Numbered from the stretch's first letter, positions 26,529 through 36,166 are shown. The stretch: 64,000 bases of DNA from JBCCCJ01 sp039029315 (GCA_039029315.1 JBCCGK010000022.1:57056-121055); one strand, 5' to 3'. Notes: generated by a model not told the origin, from the letters alone. Made by a program: numbers and translations.

Positions 26529-28946
26529 ATGATCCGCAACTATTTCACGACTGCCTGGCGCAATTTTATCCGGCACAAAACATTTTCTTTGATCAACATA
26601 TTTGGGTTGACATTGGGCATGGCAGCTTGTCTGCTCATATTGCAATATGTCACCTATGAGCAAAGTTATGACACTTTTCATTCCAACAAATCAGACCTCT
26701 ATCGGGTAGCCCAAAACCGCTACAACAAAGGGCATCTGGAGACCGCCTGGGCAGCTGGATGTGGGGCCATTGGCATGGCTCTCAAGGACAATTTTCCAGA
26801 AGTCAAGGCGATGAGTACCATCCGCTATCTTTCCGGGACGATGAATTATGATGATCGATCCTTTCGAGAAGATCAGATGTATCTGGTCATGCCTGACTTT
26901 TTCAGAATGTTTGATTTTCCGATTCTGAAAGGCAATCCTGCCGAGTCATTTAGTCAACCCTTTCAAGCGATGATTTCAGAATCGAGGGCAAAACGCTACT
27001 TTGGGGATGAAGATCCGATTGGCAAAACCGTTCATCTAAACAGACGAAATGATTTTACCATCGTAGGAGTCTTCGAGGATATTCCTGAAAACTCTCATAT
27101 GAAATTTGACTGGCTGTTCTCCTATGAGACCTATGTCAATTGGACTGATGGAGGAGGATTAACTGCCTGGCAATGGGATGGATTTTACACCTATATCCAG
27201 CTTCATGCACAGACTGACCCTGACGCGTTTGAAGCCAAAATTCCGCCTTTGGTAGAAGAGCAAGCAGGAGAAGAATTGAGAGAATATGATGCTGGCATGG
27301 AGTTCTACCTTCAACCCGTGGACCAGATCCATCTGACTTCAGACTTGATGATGGAAATGGAGGCAAATGGCAATGGTGAATATGTACGTTTCCTGATGAT
27401 CATCGCTATTTTCATTTTGTTCATTGCCTGGGTCAATTATATCAATCTATCCACAGCCAAATCAGCAGAAAGAGCCAGAGAAGTAGGGATTAGAAAAGTG
27501 CTCGGTTCTCACAGAGCAAGTCTGATTCGTCAATTTTTGATGGAGTCTCTGGCGACCAATCTGGCTGCTGCTGGCTTGGCGATTGGGGTGGCCTATGTCT
27601 GTCTGCCCTGGTTCAATTCACTCACAGGACAAGAGATCAGCTTTCAGTTGTTTCGACAGGGGAGCTTTTGGCTGGCCTTTGCGTCGGTATTGGTAGTTGG
27701 GTCTATTCTTTCTGGTCTGTATCCAGCCTTTGTGTTGGCCTCTTTTCAGCCTGATACAGTCCTGAAGGGAAGTTATTCTTCCTCTTCCAAGGGAATTTTG
27801 TTGAGAAAACTCCTGGTGGGATTCCAGTTTGGGGTATCCCTTCTGTTGATTGCCGGAACCTTGACGGTATACCGTCAACTGGATTTCATGCGAAGCCGGG
27901 ATTTAGGCGTGAACATTGAACAAACCCTGGTCTTGAACGCACCGAATGTTTCGGACAGCACCTACTCGGAAAAACTGGCAGCCCTCAAATCCGAACTTAC
28001 CCGGGTTGCAAACATCGAGAGTGTCAGCGCATCGACTGCTATTCCTGGTCGAAAGCCAGGATGGAATGCCGGAGGTGTAAGGCGGGTAGGAGAACCTGCT
28101 TCAGCAGCAAATCAGTATCGGGTTATTGGGGTGGATTATACGTTCATCGACGCCTATGAATTAGAGATATTGACAGGAAGAGCATTTGATCAGTCGTATG
28201 GAACAGATGAAGGAACGGTGCTCTTCAATGAATCTGCAGTGAAACTGATGGGATTTGCTTCCATAGAAGAAGCGATGCACGAAGACATCTACTTCTGGGG
28301 TGATACATTTACCATCATTGGCGTATTGGCAGACTATCACCAACAATCATTGAAGGTCGCTCCTGACCCATTGATTTTTCGGTTGATTCCTAGTTCACGA
28401 TCCTTTTTCTCTGTCAAAATCAACACCAATAATAGTGGAGAGTCCCTTCAGAATAGTATTGCTCATGTCTCAGAAACCTGGGATAAATTTTTTGCGGGGA
28501 GTCCGATGGAGTACTTCTTTTTGGACGAATATTTTGACGAACAATACAAAAATGACAGAACCTTCGGGGGGGCCTTCGCAAGTTTTGCTCTGTTGGCGAT
28601 CCTGGTAGCTTGTATGGGATTGTTTGGCCTATCAGCTTATTCAGCCACACAGCGGACCAAAGAAGTCGGGATCAGAAAAGTCATGGGAGCTTCAGGCCCT
28701 CAGATTGTTCAATTGCTGACACGCGAGATCATGTTGCTGATTGCCTGGGCAGCCTTGGTAGCCCTGCCATTGGCCTGGTATGCCATGGATTCCTGGCTGA
28801 CCGGCTATGCTTATCGCATTGAGCTCGACTGGACATTATTCGTCGGGCCATTGCTAAGTCTGGTTGTCATCACATTGGCAACTGTGAGCGTTCAGACACT
28901 CAAGACTGCTGCAACGAATCCCGTGGAAGCCATGCGGCATGAATAG
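26529..28946 (+). CDS. ABC transporter permease, MacB/FtsX type, duplicated module
   Basis: 805 residues from the ATG at 26529 (MIRNYFTTAWRNFIRHKTFSLINIFGLTLGMAACLLIL); the upstream 15 codons of the open frame have no conserved sequence. Layout as in the permease at 8269-10698: N-terminal helix, MacB periplasmic domain, FtsX helices with EVGIRKVLGSHRASLIRQFLMES (about 325-347), then a second helix-periplasmic-FtsX set with KEVGIRKVMGASGPQIVQLL (about 715), ending NPVEAMRHE. These large permeases occur in many paralogues per Bacteroidota genome, and function with a separately encoded ATPase. A strong terminator follows at 28976. Confidence 0.92.
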   Translation: MIRNYFTTAWRNFIRHKTFSLINIFGLTLGMAACLLILQYVTYEQSYDTFHSNKSDLYRVAQNRYNKGHLETAWAAGCGAIGMALKDNFPEVKAMSTIRYLSGTMNYDDRSFREDQMYLVMPDFFRMFDFPILKGNPAESFSQPFQAMISESRAKRYFGDEDPIGKTVHLNRRNDFTIVGVFEDIPENSHMKFDWLFSYETYVNWTDGGGLTAWQWDGFYTYIQLHAQTDPDAFEAKIPPLVEEQAGEELREYDAGMEFYLQPVDQIHLTSDLMMEMEANGNGEYVRFLMIIAIFILFIAWVNYINLSTAKSAERAREVGIRKVLGSHRASLIRQFLMESLATNLAAAGLAIGVAYVCLPWFNSLTGQEISFQLFRQGSFWLAFASVLVVGSILSGLYPAFVLASFQPDTVLKGSYSSSSKGILLRKLLVGFQFGVSLLLIAGTLTVYRQLDFMRSRDLGVNIEQTLVLNAPNVSDSTYSEKLAALKSELTRVANIESVSASTAIPGRKPGWNAGGVRRVGEPASAANQYRVIGVDYTFIDAYELEILTGRAFDQSYGTDEGTVLFNESAVKLMGFASIEEAMHEDIYFWGDTFTIIGVLADYHQQSLKVAPDPLIFRLIPSSRSFFSVKINTNNSGESLQNSIAHVSETWDKFFAGSPMEYFFLDEYFDEQYKNDRTFGGAFASFALLAILVACMGLFGLSAYSATQRTKEVGIRKVMGASGPQIVQLLTREIMLLIAWAALVALPLAWYAMDSWLTGYAYRIELDWTLFVGPLLSLVVITLATVSVQTLKTAATNPVEAMRHE

Positions 28947-28975
28947 ATTGGGAAAAGAGTTAATTATTCATCATT

Positions 28976-29016
28976 GGAAGGCATAGAGATGATTCATTTC
29001 TCTATGCCTTCTTGCT
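28976..29016 (+). terminator. Hairpin terminator after the permease gene
   Basis: GAAGGCATAGAGA and TCTCTATGCCTTC form a perfect 13-bp stem with a 9-base loop, 30 bases after the permease stop. The T-run is poor (TTGCTGC), so termination strength is uncertain. The long stem is well supported. Confidence 0.65.
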
Positions 29017-29185
29017 GCAAGAACATGAGTACTGCTGCTATGCTGGCTCGAATCGATCATCGTTCCCAAAATAAAATGAATTTCCAGCAATAAATCCTCG
29101 AACCTTTTGGAGAAGATCACGTAAGCCAAACTTCACCAAATCTGTACGAATGAGTTAACTTGTACTTTCACACCCCTTTATTGTT

Positions 29186-29221
29186 CTGCAGACCTTCCGG
29201 TCTTTGCAGCATGATTTTTTT
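29186..29221 (+). promoter_or_regulatory. Terminator-like hairpin in the leader of the ABC exporter gene
   Basis: CTGCAGACC-TTCC-GGTCTTTGCAG pairs as a 9-bp stem with a 2-base bulge and a 4-base loop, followed after 5 bases by seven T residues (29215-29221). It lies about 75 bases before the ATG chosen for the exporter, so it could be an attenuator or the end of a short leader transcript. The rest of the 350-base gap (28947-29296) shows no gene. Confidence 0.4.
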
Positions 29222-29296
29222 GCATTTCTGTTCCTGATTCCTGGCGAATACCGCCCGGTTTTTTGCGCATTTTTTTCACCCATAAAACCACTTGCT

Positions 29297-31102
29297 ATGA
29301 TTGCCTCCCAAGGCAAGGGGATTCCTATGTCCCCGAACATGAAACCTTTTCAATTTTCCTACCTACTGAGTCAACGATTCTGGTACTACGCACTTCCTGC
29401 ATTGGGGGTCGTGGTCATTGCTGAAACTGCTGGAGTTTCACTGAGTTATGTTATGAAAAAATTGGTGGATACCCTCGAAGCGGCGAATGGAGAAGGCATG
29501 AGTTGGGCCCTGATCTACATCGGACTGTATGCCATTTCTGAATTGGCATGGAGAAGTAGCGGCTATCTGGGAATGCACTGGATCACCAAAACCCGTGCTT
29601 TGGCATCTTTTAGTCTGTTCAATTGGTTAAGTCAGCACAGTAGCAGCTATTTTGCTGACCGCTTTGCCGGTTCTTTGGCGACCAAGGTCACCAATGCTTC
29701 CAATGGTGTCTCGGATATGTTGCCAAAAGTCCTGTGGAACTTTTTTCCAACCTTTTTGCAGCTCTTTCTCTCGATTGGACTGGCATGGCTGGCCAAACCC
29801 TTGTTGGCAGGTCTGATGGGAATTTGGTGTGCGATATTCTTGGTATTGAACACCATTCTTGTCCGGAAGAAAGCGGTCTTGTCAGAAGCTTCCTCCAATG
29901 CCTACACCAATCTGAAAGGACAGTTGGTAGACATCATTACCAACATTCGGGTAGTACATCAGTTTGCCCGATTGCGAAAGGAGAAAGAACGTGCCCTGAA
30001 ATTCATCTCGGATCATCAAGAAAAATCCATCAAAAGCTGGCGCTATTCTGAAGGGATTCTGTTGGCCAATAACCTGCTCCAGACGGGATTGCTGGCAGGG
30101 ATTCTCCTAACGGCGATCTGGCTGAAATCTCAAGGCAAATTAAGCTTGGGAGACGTTGTTATGGTCACCAACCTCACCTGGGGAATCCTGGAATCCTTGT
30201 TGTTCATCGGGAACAGTCTGAATGGGATGATGGAAAACTATGGAGAGGTCAAAGAAGGATTGGACATCATCTTGCATCCTCATGAGATTGTAGATGCTGA
30301 GAAGGCAACATCTTTGGAGACCAAGGGGGGAAGTGTTCAGTTCGACAATGTCAAGTTTAGCTATGGAGGGAGAAGAGAAGTGTTCGAATCATTCTCTTTG
30401 GATATCCCAGCTGGACAAAAAGTCGGATTGGTAGGGGAGAGTGGTGCTGGAAAGAGTACCTTCACCCAACTTTTGTTGCGGATGTATGATGTGGAAGATG
30501 GAGCGATCAGCATTGACGGACATGATATTTCGACTGTCTATCAGGACAGCCTGCGATCAGCCATCAGTTTTGTGCCGCAAAGCAGTATGTTGTTTCACAG
30601 AAGTCTGAAGGAGAACATCCTGTACGGAGATCCTGATGCGAGTGATGAGGCAATTCATTTGGCAGCCAAACAGGCCGGTGCCTATGAATTTATCATGGAA
30701 TTGCCAGATGGTTTTGACACTCCTGTTGGAGAACGAGGGGTCAAACTTTCAGGTGGACAGGCGCAGCGAATCAGCATTGCGCGTGCAATGCTGAAAGCCC
30801 AATCACCGATTTTGATTCTGGATGAAGCAACCAGCTCTCTGGACAGTGAGAGTGAACAAATTGTTCAGCAAGCATTGAATCATCTGATCCAGAACCGGAC
30901 AGTGATCGCCATTGCGCATCGATTATCTACCTTGTTAGCCATGGATCGAATCATCGTTCTGGACAAGGGAAAGATTGTTGAGGATGGTACCCATGTCGAG
31001 CTGCTTCAACAAGGAGGGATTTATGCACGCTTATGGTCTCTTCAGGCTGGAGGGTTCCTGGGAGGGAATCCTGTGGAGCAGGTGCATCCGAATCCAAGCT
31101 AG
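29297..31102 (+). CDS. ABC exporter, fused membrane and ATPase domains (MsbA/lipid-multidrug type)
   Basis: 601 residues from the ATG at 29297; ATGs at 29327 and 29339 are also possible and the start is not certain. Residues about 20-310 hold six membrane helices of an ABC type-I exporter. The ATPase domain (about 335-585) has Walker A GESGAGKST, signature LSGGQAQRISIARAM, Walker B ILILDEATSSLD and the H-loop AIAHRLS. One half-transporter that must dimerise; exports lipids, peptides or drugs from the inner membrane. The leader carries a terminator-like hairpin. The T9SS protein 53 bases downstream may be cotranscribed. Confidence 0.92.
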   Translation: MIASQGKGIPMSPNMKPFQFSYLLSQRFWYYALPALGVVVIAETAGVSLSYVMKKLVDTLEAANGEGMSWALIYIGLYAISELAWRSSGYLGMHWITKTRALASFSLFNWLSQHSSSYFADRFAGSLATKVTNASNGVSDMLPKVLWNFFPTFLQLFLSIGLAWLAKPLLAGLMGIWCAIFLVLNTILVRKKAVLSEASSNAYTNLKGQLVDIITNIRVVHQFARLRKEKERALKFISDHQEKSIKSWRYSEGILLANNLLQTGLLAGILLTAIWLKSQGKLSLGDVVMVTNLTWGILESLLFIGNSLNGMMENYGEVKEGLDIILHPHEIVDAEKATSLETKGGSVQFDNVKFSYGGRREVFESFSLDIPAGQKVGLVGESGAGKSTFTQLLLRMYDVEDGAISIDGHDISTVYQDSLRSAISFVPQSSMLFHRSLKENILYGDPDASDEAIHLAAKQAGAYEFIMELPDGFDTPVGERGVKLSGGQAQRISIARAMLKAQSPILILDEATSSLDSESEQIVQQALNHLIQNRTVIAIAHRLSTLLAMDRIIVLDKGKIVEDGTHVELLQQGGIYARLWSLQAGGFLGGNPVEQVHPNPS

Positions 31103-31155
31103 GCTGACCTATATGCAGCTAAAAGCTCTTGTTTTTCGTCCTTGTTGAAAAAAGG

Positions 31156-32148
31156 ATGATGAAGCCTACCTCTTCAAAGAAGATGATCAGAGTCAGCCTG
31201 GGACTTATCCTGTGGCTGACTCCCGTTTTTTCCTCTGCCCAGGATTTGTTCAATGCAAGCTTTGACAGCATCTGTGTCTGTGCCATTGATCGAATCTATG
31301 GCTGGGTGACCTCTGATGTCTATTATTTGAATCCAGACACCATTGTCCCCTTTGAACCCAATCGACAATATTCGACCCCAGATCACGAATTACATTTTGC
31401 GATCAATTCTGTGAACATTAATTACGATCAGGGAGATACTTCTGGCTACGCCAATTCCCTCAAATTATTTACCAGACCCGAAACCAGTTATCCGTCCGGG
31501 GAACCATTCAAAGGATTTATCACCAATGGTACCCATTTCTATACAGACAGCAGTGGGCTGGTAGATTTTAGCAGAGGGGGGAGCCCATTCCCGTATCGTC
31601 CCTATTTTTTAACAGGCAGGTACAAATTCGAAGATTCTTTGTCGGCTGTTGATGATTTTGGAAAAGCAGTGATTCTTCTCAAATCATATGACAGCCTCAA
31701 TCAAGTAGTCGATACCATTGCCTATTCGGAGAGTGTGCTTGATCTCAATCCAACATTGGCGTGGACACCATTTGAGATTCCGATTCACTACCAGAGTTCC
31801 AACCTTCCAGACTCTATTGTGATCGTCTTTTTTTCCGCGAGCACAGGGGCAGATTCAACGACACTTTGGCTGGATGATATTGGATTCGTTTTTTCTTTAG
31901 ATGGAATAGAGGACGACAGGAATGGTCTGCCTCCTATATATCCCAATCCTGCTCAGGAGAGGATCTACTTGCCATACCCAGGAACAAAACCTACTGCATA
32001 TCGAATCCTGGATATGCGTGGAGCCATGATTCAATCTGGAAAGATGCTTGATGAAGTTGATGTTTCGGGCCTGCATAGAGGAATGTATATTCTTCAGGTA
32101 GAATCTGAAACGGGGACATTTGCCAACGGCAGATTTATCAAACAGTGA
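31156..32148 (+). CDS. Secreted protein with T9SS type A sorting domain
   Basis: 330 residues from the ATG at 31156 (preceded by AAAGG; a second ATG follows directly). Signal peptide MIRVSLGLILWLTPVFSSAQ inside a short basic leader. The body (about 35-255) is beta-rich with PCMD-type features (ILLKSYDSLNQVVDTI, TLWLDDIGF), similar to carbohydrate-binding-like modules, but no family was recognised. The last 70 residues are a T9SS C-terminal domain: YPNPAQERIYL, AYRILDMRGAMIQSGK, VSGLHRGMYILQVE, ending FIKQ. Exported through the outer membrane and likely cell-attached. Its stop overlaps the convergent cobA gene by 11 bases. Confidence 0.82.
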   Translation: MMKPTSSKKMIRVSLGLILWLTPVFSSAQDLFNASFDSICVCAIDRIYGWVTSDVYYLNPDTIVPFEPNRQYSTPDHELHFAINSVNINYDQGDTSGYANSLKLFTRPETSYPSGEPFKGFITNGTHFYTDSSGLVDFSRGGSPFPYRPYFLTGRYKFEDSLSAVDDFGKAVILLKSYDSLNQVVDTIAYSESVLDLNPTLAWTPFEIPIHYQSSNLPDSIVIVFFSASTGADSTTLWLDDIGFVFSLDGIEDDRNGLPPIYPNPAQERIYLPYPGTKPTAYRILDMRGAMIQSGKMLDEVDVSGLHRGMYILQVESETGTFANGRFIKQ

Positions 32149-32947
32149 GCGCTTGTCCCAACATCATTGGAATCTCTTTATCGGCAATTCCTGCTTGAGT
32201 CAACGCCTGGACTTTATGGACAAAATCCGGATGTAATCCCACAACTTCCCCAATAACAATCAGGGCGGGAGTTGTTACGCCTCCCTTTTTGACGGCTTGT
32301 TCAATGGTCTCGACTGTTCCAATGGCGATTTTTTCTTGTGGAGTTGAACCAGATTGAATGACTGCAACAGGTGTTTCAGCTTTCCCATACTGCTCAAAAA
32401 TTTCTACGATTTCTCTCAACTTCCGCAATCCCATAAAAATCACAATGGTTGCATCGCTTTGAGCAGCTTGATACAAATCTGGCGTGAGGTGTCCGCCAGC
32501 CTTGGTCGCAGTCAATACCCAAAAGCTGTCATTGATGCCGCGTTTGGTTAAGGGAATTTGTTGTAGGCCGGGAACAGCTGCCACGCTGGAAATGCCTGGA
32601 ACAATCTGGACCTCGACGCCATATCGATCAGCATAGACCAGTTCTTCATGTCCTCGACCAAAGACAAATGGGTCTCCACCTTTGAGCCGTACAACATGGC
32701 CAGAGGCCCGGGCATATGTGACCAGCATTTCGTTGATTTCAGATTGGTCGAATCGCTTATATCCAGCACGTTTTCCGACAAAGACCAATTGAGCGGTCTC
32801 AGGGGCATAGGTCAGCAATACTTCACTCACGAGGGCATCATACAAGACAACATCGGCAGTTCGAAGGGTCTTGATTGCCTTGAGTGTAATGAGATCAGGG
32901 TCGCCGGGTCCAGCTCCAACAAGGGAGATTTTGGGTGAAGGATGCAT
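32138..32947 (-). CDS. cobA: Uroporphyrinogen-III C-methyltransferase
   Basis: 269 residues. The SAM-dependent tetrapyrrole methyltransferase pattern is clear: ISLVGAGPGDPDLITLKA (about 8-25), VVLYDALVS (about 33-41), LKGGDPFVFGRGHEE (about 88-102), VPGISSVAAVPG (about 117-128) and IVIFMGLRKL (about 168). It methylates uroporphyrinogen III at C2 and C7 to precorrin-2, the branch point to siroheme, with SAM as donor. It is the last gene of the minus-strand cysH-sulfite reductase-cobA operon, 19 bases after the reductase. Siroheme is the cofactor of that reductase, so the grouping is functional. Confidence 0.95.
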   Translation of the reverse strand: MHPSPKISLVGAGPGDPDLITLKAIKTLRTADVVLYDALVSEVLLTYAPETAQLVFVGKRAGYKRFDQSEINEMLVTYARASGHVVRLKGGDPFVFGRGHEELVYADRYGVEVQIVPGISSVAAVPGLQQIPLTKRGINDSFWVLTATKAGGHLTPDLYQAAQSDATIVIFMGLRKLREIVEIFEQYGKAETPVAVIQSGSTPQEKIAIGTVETIEQAVKKGGVTTPALIVIGEVVGLHPDFVHKVQALTQAGIADKEIPMMLGQALTV

Positions 32948-32966
32948 AAAATGTTTGTTTGAGAAA

Positions 32967-35060
32967 TTAATTGCTGGTCAATTGAACATTGCTTCTTGCC
33001 CGAACAAGTTGTTGATGAAAGGCCTTGGCTTGCTCAAAGTATGCCTCTGCGAATGCCTTGGTGGGTTGTTCTTCTTTTATTTGGTATACAAGGGTAGCGA
33101 AATCAGCCTCCAGCTGGAATTCCCCAGTTTGAACAATATATGTATCAAAATCCCGAATGATACCTGCCTGGGTATTGGTGTTGATCTGTTTGCTCACCAA
33201 CTGTGCCTTTGCCCCATTGACCAGGGCAGTATAGCTATGGTATATGCTGTCAGCATAGGCCTGATCTGAAAGAGCTTCATTTGCCCATTTCAATTTCTCT
33301 TCCGTTTCGAATAGAAGCGTTGCAACCAAATCTATGACTACCCCTGCACATTCTCCTACACCAATCTGAGGAGCAAATGTGTCCACATGTCCCCAATCAA
33401 TGAATTCATTGGCGGTGAGTTCTGGCTCGACTACGGCTTTGAGCAATTGATAGAAATAGGCCTTTCCCTGTCTTCTGAAATACGCATGAAAGTATTCCCC
33501 TTCCTGGGCTGACTGCTCATAATCATTCAACAGAATGCGCAGTGCTTCGGGTCCGCGCTTGGAAGGGATTTTGATGACTTTTTCTGCAAATACTGCCTGT
33601 CCATCGCCCAATTTTCCCCCTCCTAACAAGACTTGTAGGGCCGGAGCGACATATCCTTCGGATTTTAGACTGCTTCCATGAAACCCAATAGATGCGATAC
33701 TGTGTTGACCACAGGCATTCATACAACCACTGATCTTGATAATCAAGTGGGTATTGTGAAGCAAGTCAGGATATTCTTGCTGAACGATGTTCTCCAATAC
33801 CTTGCTGATAGCAGTACTGTTGGAGATACCAAGATTACAGGTATCCGTGCCGGGACAAGCCGTGATATCTGCGGTGCTGCCAAAACCGGGATTCGCCAGA
33901 TCTAGTTTCTGCAATTCTGTATAGAGATAGGGCAAATATTCAGCCTTCACATACCGAAGCACAATGTTTTGGTCGATGGTGAGACGGATATCGTCTCCGG
34001 CATAGGTTTCAACCAATTGGGCAAGTCTTCGGGCTGTGTCTGTGCTAAAATCTCCAAGAACTACTTTGCATTTGATGGCGAGATAGCCTGCTTGTTTCTG
34101 CTCGACTACATTGGTGCTTCGCCATAAGTCGTATTGCTGTCTATCCGCAATCTTACCCTCAGGAATACTTTGCGGATCAGATAATTGGATTGAATCTTCC
34201 AACTCGATATCGATTGGGTAGGAGGCATAAGGGAGCGCACGTTTTTCCTCTTCTACCAGCCGGAATATTTCAGCCAATCCTTTTTGTTTCAGCAAAAACT
34301 TGAATCTTGCCTTGAATCGTTTGCTTCGTTCACCAAAGCGATCGAAAATCCGCAAGACAGCCTCCGCAAAAGGGATGATTTGATCCGCAGGCAAAAACTC
34401 ATAGGCAGTCAAGGCATGAGATGGTTGAGCTCCTAACCCTCCCCCGATCATCACTTTGAAGCCTCTTTGGCCATTCTTGATTTTGGGAATGAATCCCAGA
34501 TCATGCATAAAGGCAAATGCAGTGTCTGCCTCACTGGACGAAAATGACACTTTGAACTTTCGCCCCATTTCCTGACAAACCGGATTGCGCAAGAAATAGG
34601 TAAAGAAAGCATGCGCGTAGGGGCTAATGTCAAAAGGTTCTTTGGGGTCCACACCAGCCAGGGGAGAGCCCGTGACATTTCTTACAGTATTGCCGCATGC
34701 TTCCCGCAAGGTGACATCATCTTTTTCCAACTCCGCCCATAGCTCTGGGGTTCGATCCAGACTGACATAATGAATCTGAATATCCTGTCGGGTGGTGATA
34801 TGTAGCTTGCCGGTGGAATATTTATCCGCCACTGCGGCAATCCTTCTCAGTTGGCGGACGGTCATTTTGCCATAAGGAAGCTTGATGCGAATCATCTGGA
34901 CACCTGCTTGTCGCTGCCCATATACACCTCTCGCCAGCCGAAGACTTCTGAATCGCTCTTCATCTACTTTGCCTTCTTGGAACAATCTAATCTTGCGCTC
35001 CAGCTCAAGAATATCTCGTTCTACAATCGGATTTTCAATCTCTGTTCGAAAACTTTGCAT
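32967..35060 (-). CDS. Siroheme-dependent sulfite (or nitrite) reductase with extra C-terminal domain
   Basis: 697 residues. It carries two ferredoxin-like half-domains and two siroheme/Fe4S4 repeats: GKLHITTRQDIQIHYV (about 84-99), ACGNTVRNVTGSPLAG (about 121-136), and the cluster ligands Cys402, Cys408 (ACPGTDTCNLG) and Cys446, Cys450 (GCMNACGQH). It reduces sulfite to sulfide (or nitrite to ammonia) with six electrons from ferredoxin or a similar donor. Placement between cysH and cobA, under a SAM riboswitch, favours sulfite. Residues about 545-697 form an added mostly helical domain (VEPELTANEFIDWGHVD, GECAGVVIDLVATLLFETEEKL) absent from classical CysI or NirA. That part has unknown function and is the odd feature of this enzyme. 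Confidence 0.9.
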   Translation of the reverse strand: MQSFRTEIENPIVERDILELERKIRLFQEGKVDEERFRSLRLARGVYGQRQAGVQMIRIKLPYGKMTVRQLRRIAAVADKYSTGKLHITTRQDIQIHYVSLDRTPELWAELEKDDVTLREACGNTVRNVTGSPLAGVDPKEPFDISPYAHAFFTYFLRNPVCQEMGRKFKVSFSSSEADTAFAFMHDLGFIPKIKNGQRGFKVMIGGGLGAQPSHALTAYEFLPADQIIPFAEAVLRIFDRFGERSKRFKARFKFLLKQKGLAEIFRLVEEEKRALPYASYPIDIELEDSIQLSDPQSIPEGKIADRQQYDLWRSTNVVEQKQAGYLAIKCKVVLGDFSTDTARRLAQLVETYAGDDIRLTIDQNIVLRYVKAEYLPYLYTELQKLDLANPGFGSTADITACPGTDTCNLGISNSTAISKVLENIVQQEYPDLLHNTHLIIKISGCMNACGQHSIASIGFHGSSLKSEGYVAPALQVLLGGGKLGDGQAVFAEKVIKIPSKRGPEALRILLNDYEQSAQEGEYFHAYFRRQGKAYFYQLLKAVVEPELTANEFIDWGHVDTFAPQIGVGECAGVVIDLVATLLFETEEKLKWANEALSDQAYADSIYHSYTALVNGAKAQLVSKQINTNTQAGIIRDFDTYIVQTGEFQLEADFATLVYQIKEEQPTKAFAEAYFEQAKAFHQQLVRARSNVQLTSN

Positions 35061-35087
35061 AACTCACTGATTAATTGGGGGTAATAC

Positions 35088-35867
35088 TCATCCACATTTT
35101 CGCTTACATGCGCTTGTCAATGTCACAGCAGTTGAAGTAGGAGCTTGTTGTTCTGTTGGTTGAAAATAGCTAGCGTGTAGTCCGCATTCTTTTTGGGATT
35201 GTTCCCACCACCATCGGCCAGCGCGTTCGTCTTCGCCGGCTTGCACGGCACGTGTACATGGAGCGCAGCCAATGCTTGGGAACCCTTTATCATGGAGGCG
35301 GTTATATGGAACCTGATGTGCTTTGAGATAAGCATCTACCTCTTCCTTTGTCCAGCTTAGCAGAGGGTTGAATTTGACAAGTTGATGACCTTCATGCCAC
35401 TCAAACCGGCGAAAATTCTTGCGAAAATCTGATTGATCTGCCCTCAGTCCTGTAACCCAGACCTTGCTGCCGGCCAAGGCTCGTTTGAGTGGTCTTACTT
35501 TGCGAATGTTGCAGCATTCCTTTCTGTTCTCAAGGGAATCATAGAAGCTCATAGGGCCTTTTGTATTGACCATAAATTCGACTTCCTGCCCGTTGGGGAA
35601 ATACAATTCAATCGGCTGTTTATATCTGGCAGCAACCTGATAAAACAATTCTTGGGTTTCTTTGAACAAACGGCCAGTATCAATGGTAAATACTCGAATG
35701 GGGATATGATGCCGAAAAATCATATCAGCAATGACCATCCCCTCCTTCCCAAATCCGAGGGAAAAAGCAACATCAGACCCATAGGCCTCTGAGATCCATC
35801 GGAGGCTTTCCAGGGTGTTGAGTTCCCGGGTCTGTTGGTCAAGTTGAGCGATAAGCGTCGGTTTCAT
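35088..35867 (-). CDS. cysH: Adenylyl-sulfate (APS/PAPS) reductase
   Basis: 259 residues. PP-loop region VAFSLGFGKEGMVIADM (about 33-49) and TIDTGRLFKET (about 61-71). The paired iron-sulfur cysteines typical of APS-type reductases are all present: Cys118-Cys119 (KECCNIRKVRPL) and Cys201-Cys204 (GCAPCTRA), followed by the redox-active ECGLH motif (Cys228). The Fe4S4 ligands imply adenosine 5'-phosphosulfate rather than PAPS as substrate, producing sulfite with thioredoxin. First gene of the operon and downstream of a SAM riboswitch and a short leader ORF; it starts 27 bases before the reductase gene. Confidence 0.94.
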   Translation of the reverse strand: MKPTLIAQLDQQTRELNTLESLRWISEAYGSDVAFSLGFGKEGMVIADMIFRHHIPIRVFTIDTGRLFKETQELFYQVAARYKQPIELYFPNGQEVEFMVNTKGPMSFYDSLENRKECCNIRKVRPLKRALAGSKVWVTGLRADQSDFRKNFRRFEWHEGHQLVKFNPLLSWTKEEVDAYLKAHQVPYNRLHDKGFPSIGCAPCTRAVQAGEDERAGRWWWEQSQKECGLHASYFQPTEQQAPTSTAVTLTSACKRKCG

Positions 35868-35964
35868 TGGAGAAAATTGATTGGCTGAATGGGTAAATGG
35901 CAGAAAATTTGGACGTGTTGTATGCGTACTGCTGGTGGGTCAGGACATCATCTGGGAGTTAGCT

Positions 35965-36147
35965 TTAGGCTATGAGAGTGGGTCTAATGAAGTACCCATG
36001 TGCCAATCCCGGATATGTCGTTATCCTGCTAGCAGCAACAACAACAACAACAGCAACAAATAATAGGAAGAAGATTCTGGACGAGTGGTGTAGATTCCGT
36101 GTGTGAGTCGGAATGGAATGTTTGGGAGTGGGGATGTTTTGAAACAA
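35965..36147 (-). CDS. Short leader ORF between SAM riboswitch and cysH (hypothetical)
   Basis: 60 codons beginning with ATG at 36147, 20 bases after the riboswitch, and ending 97 bases before cysH. The product has a hydrophobic run (IFFLLFVAVVVVVAAS) in which five consecutive Val are encoded by GTT repeats. It contains several histidines near the start. It could be a leader peptide whose translation affects the operon, or a chance frame in a long 5' UTR. No family is recognised. The 300-base distance between riboswitch and gene would otherwise be unexplained. No terminator hairpin is obvious after it. Confidence 0.35.
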   Translation of the reverse strand: MFQNIPTPKHSIPTHTRNLHHSSRIFFLLFVAVVVVVAASRITTYPGLAHGYFIRPTLIA

Positions 36148-36166
36148 TCATTGCTACAGTGCTAAC

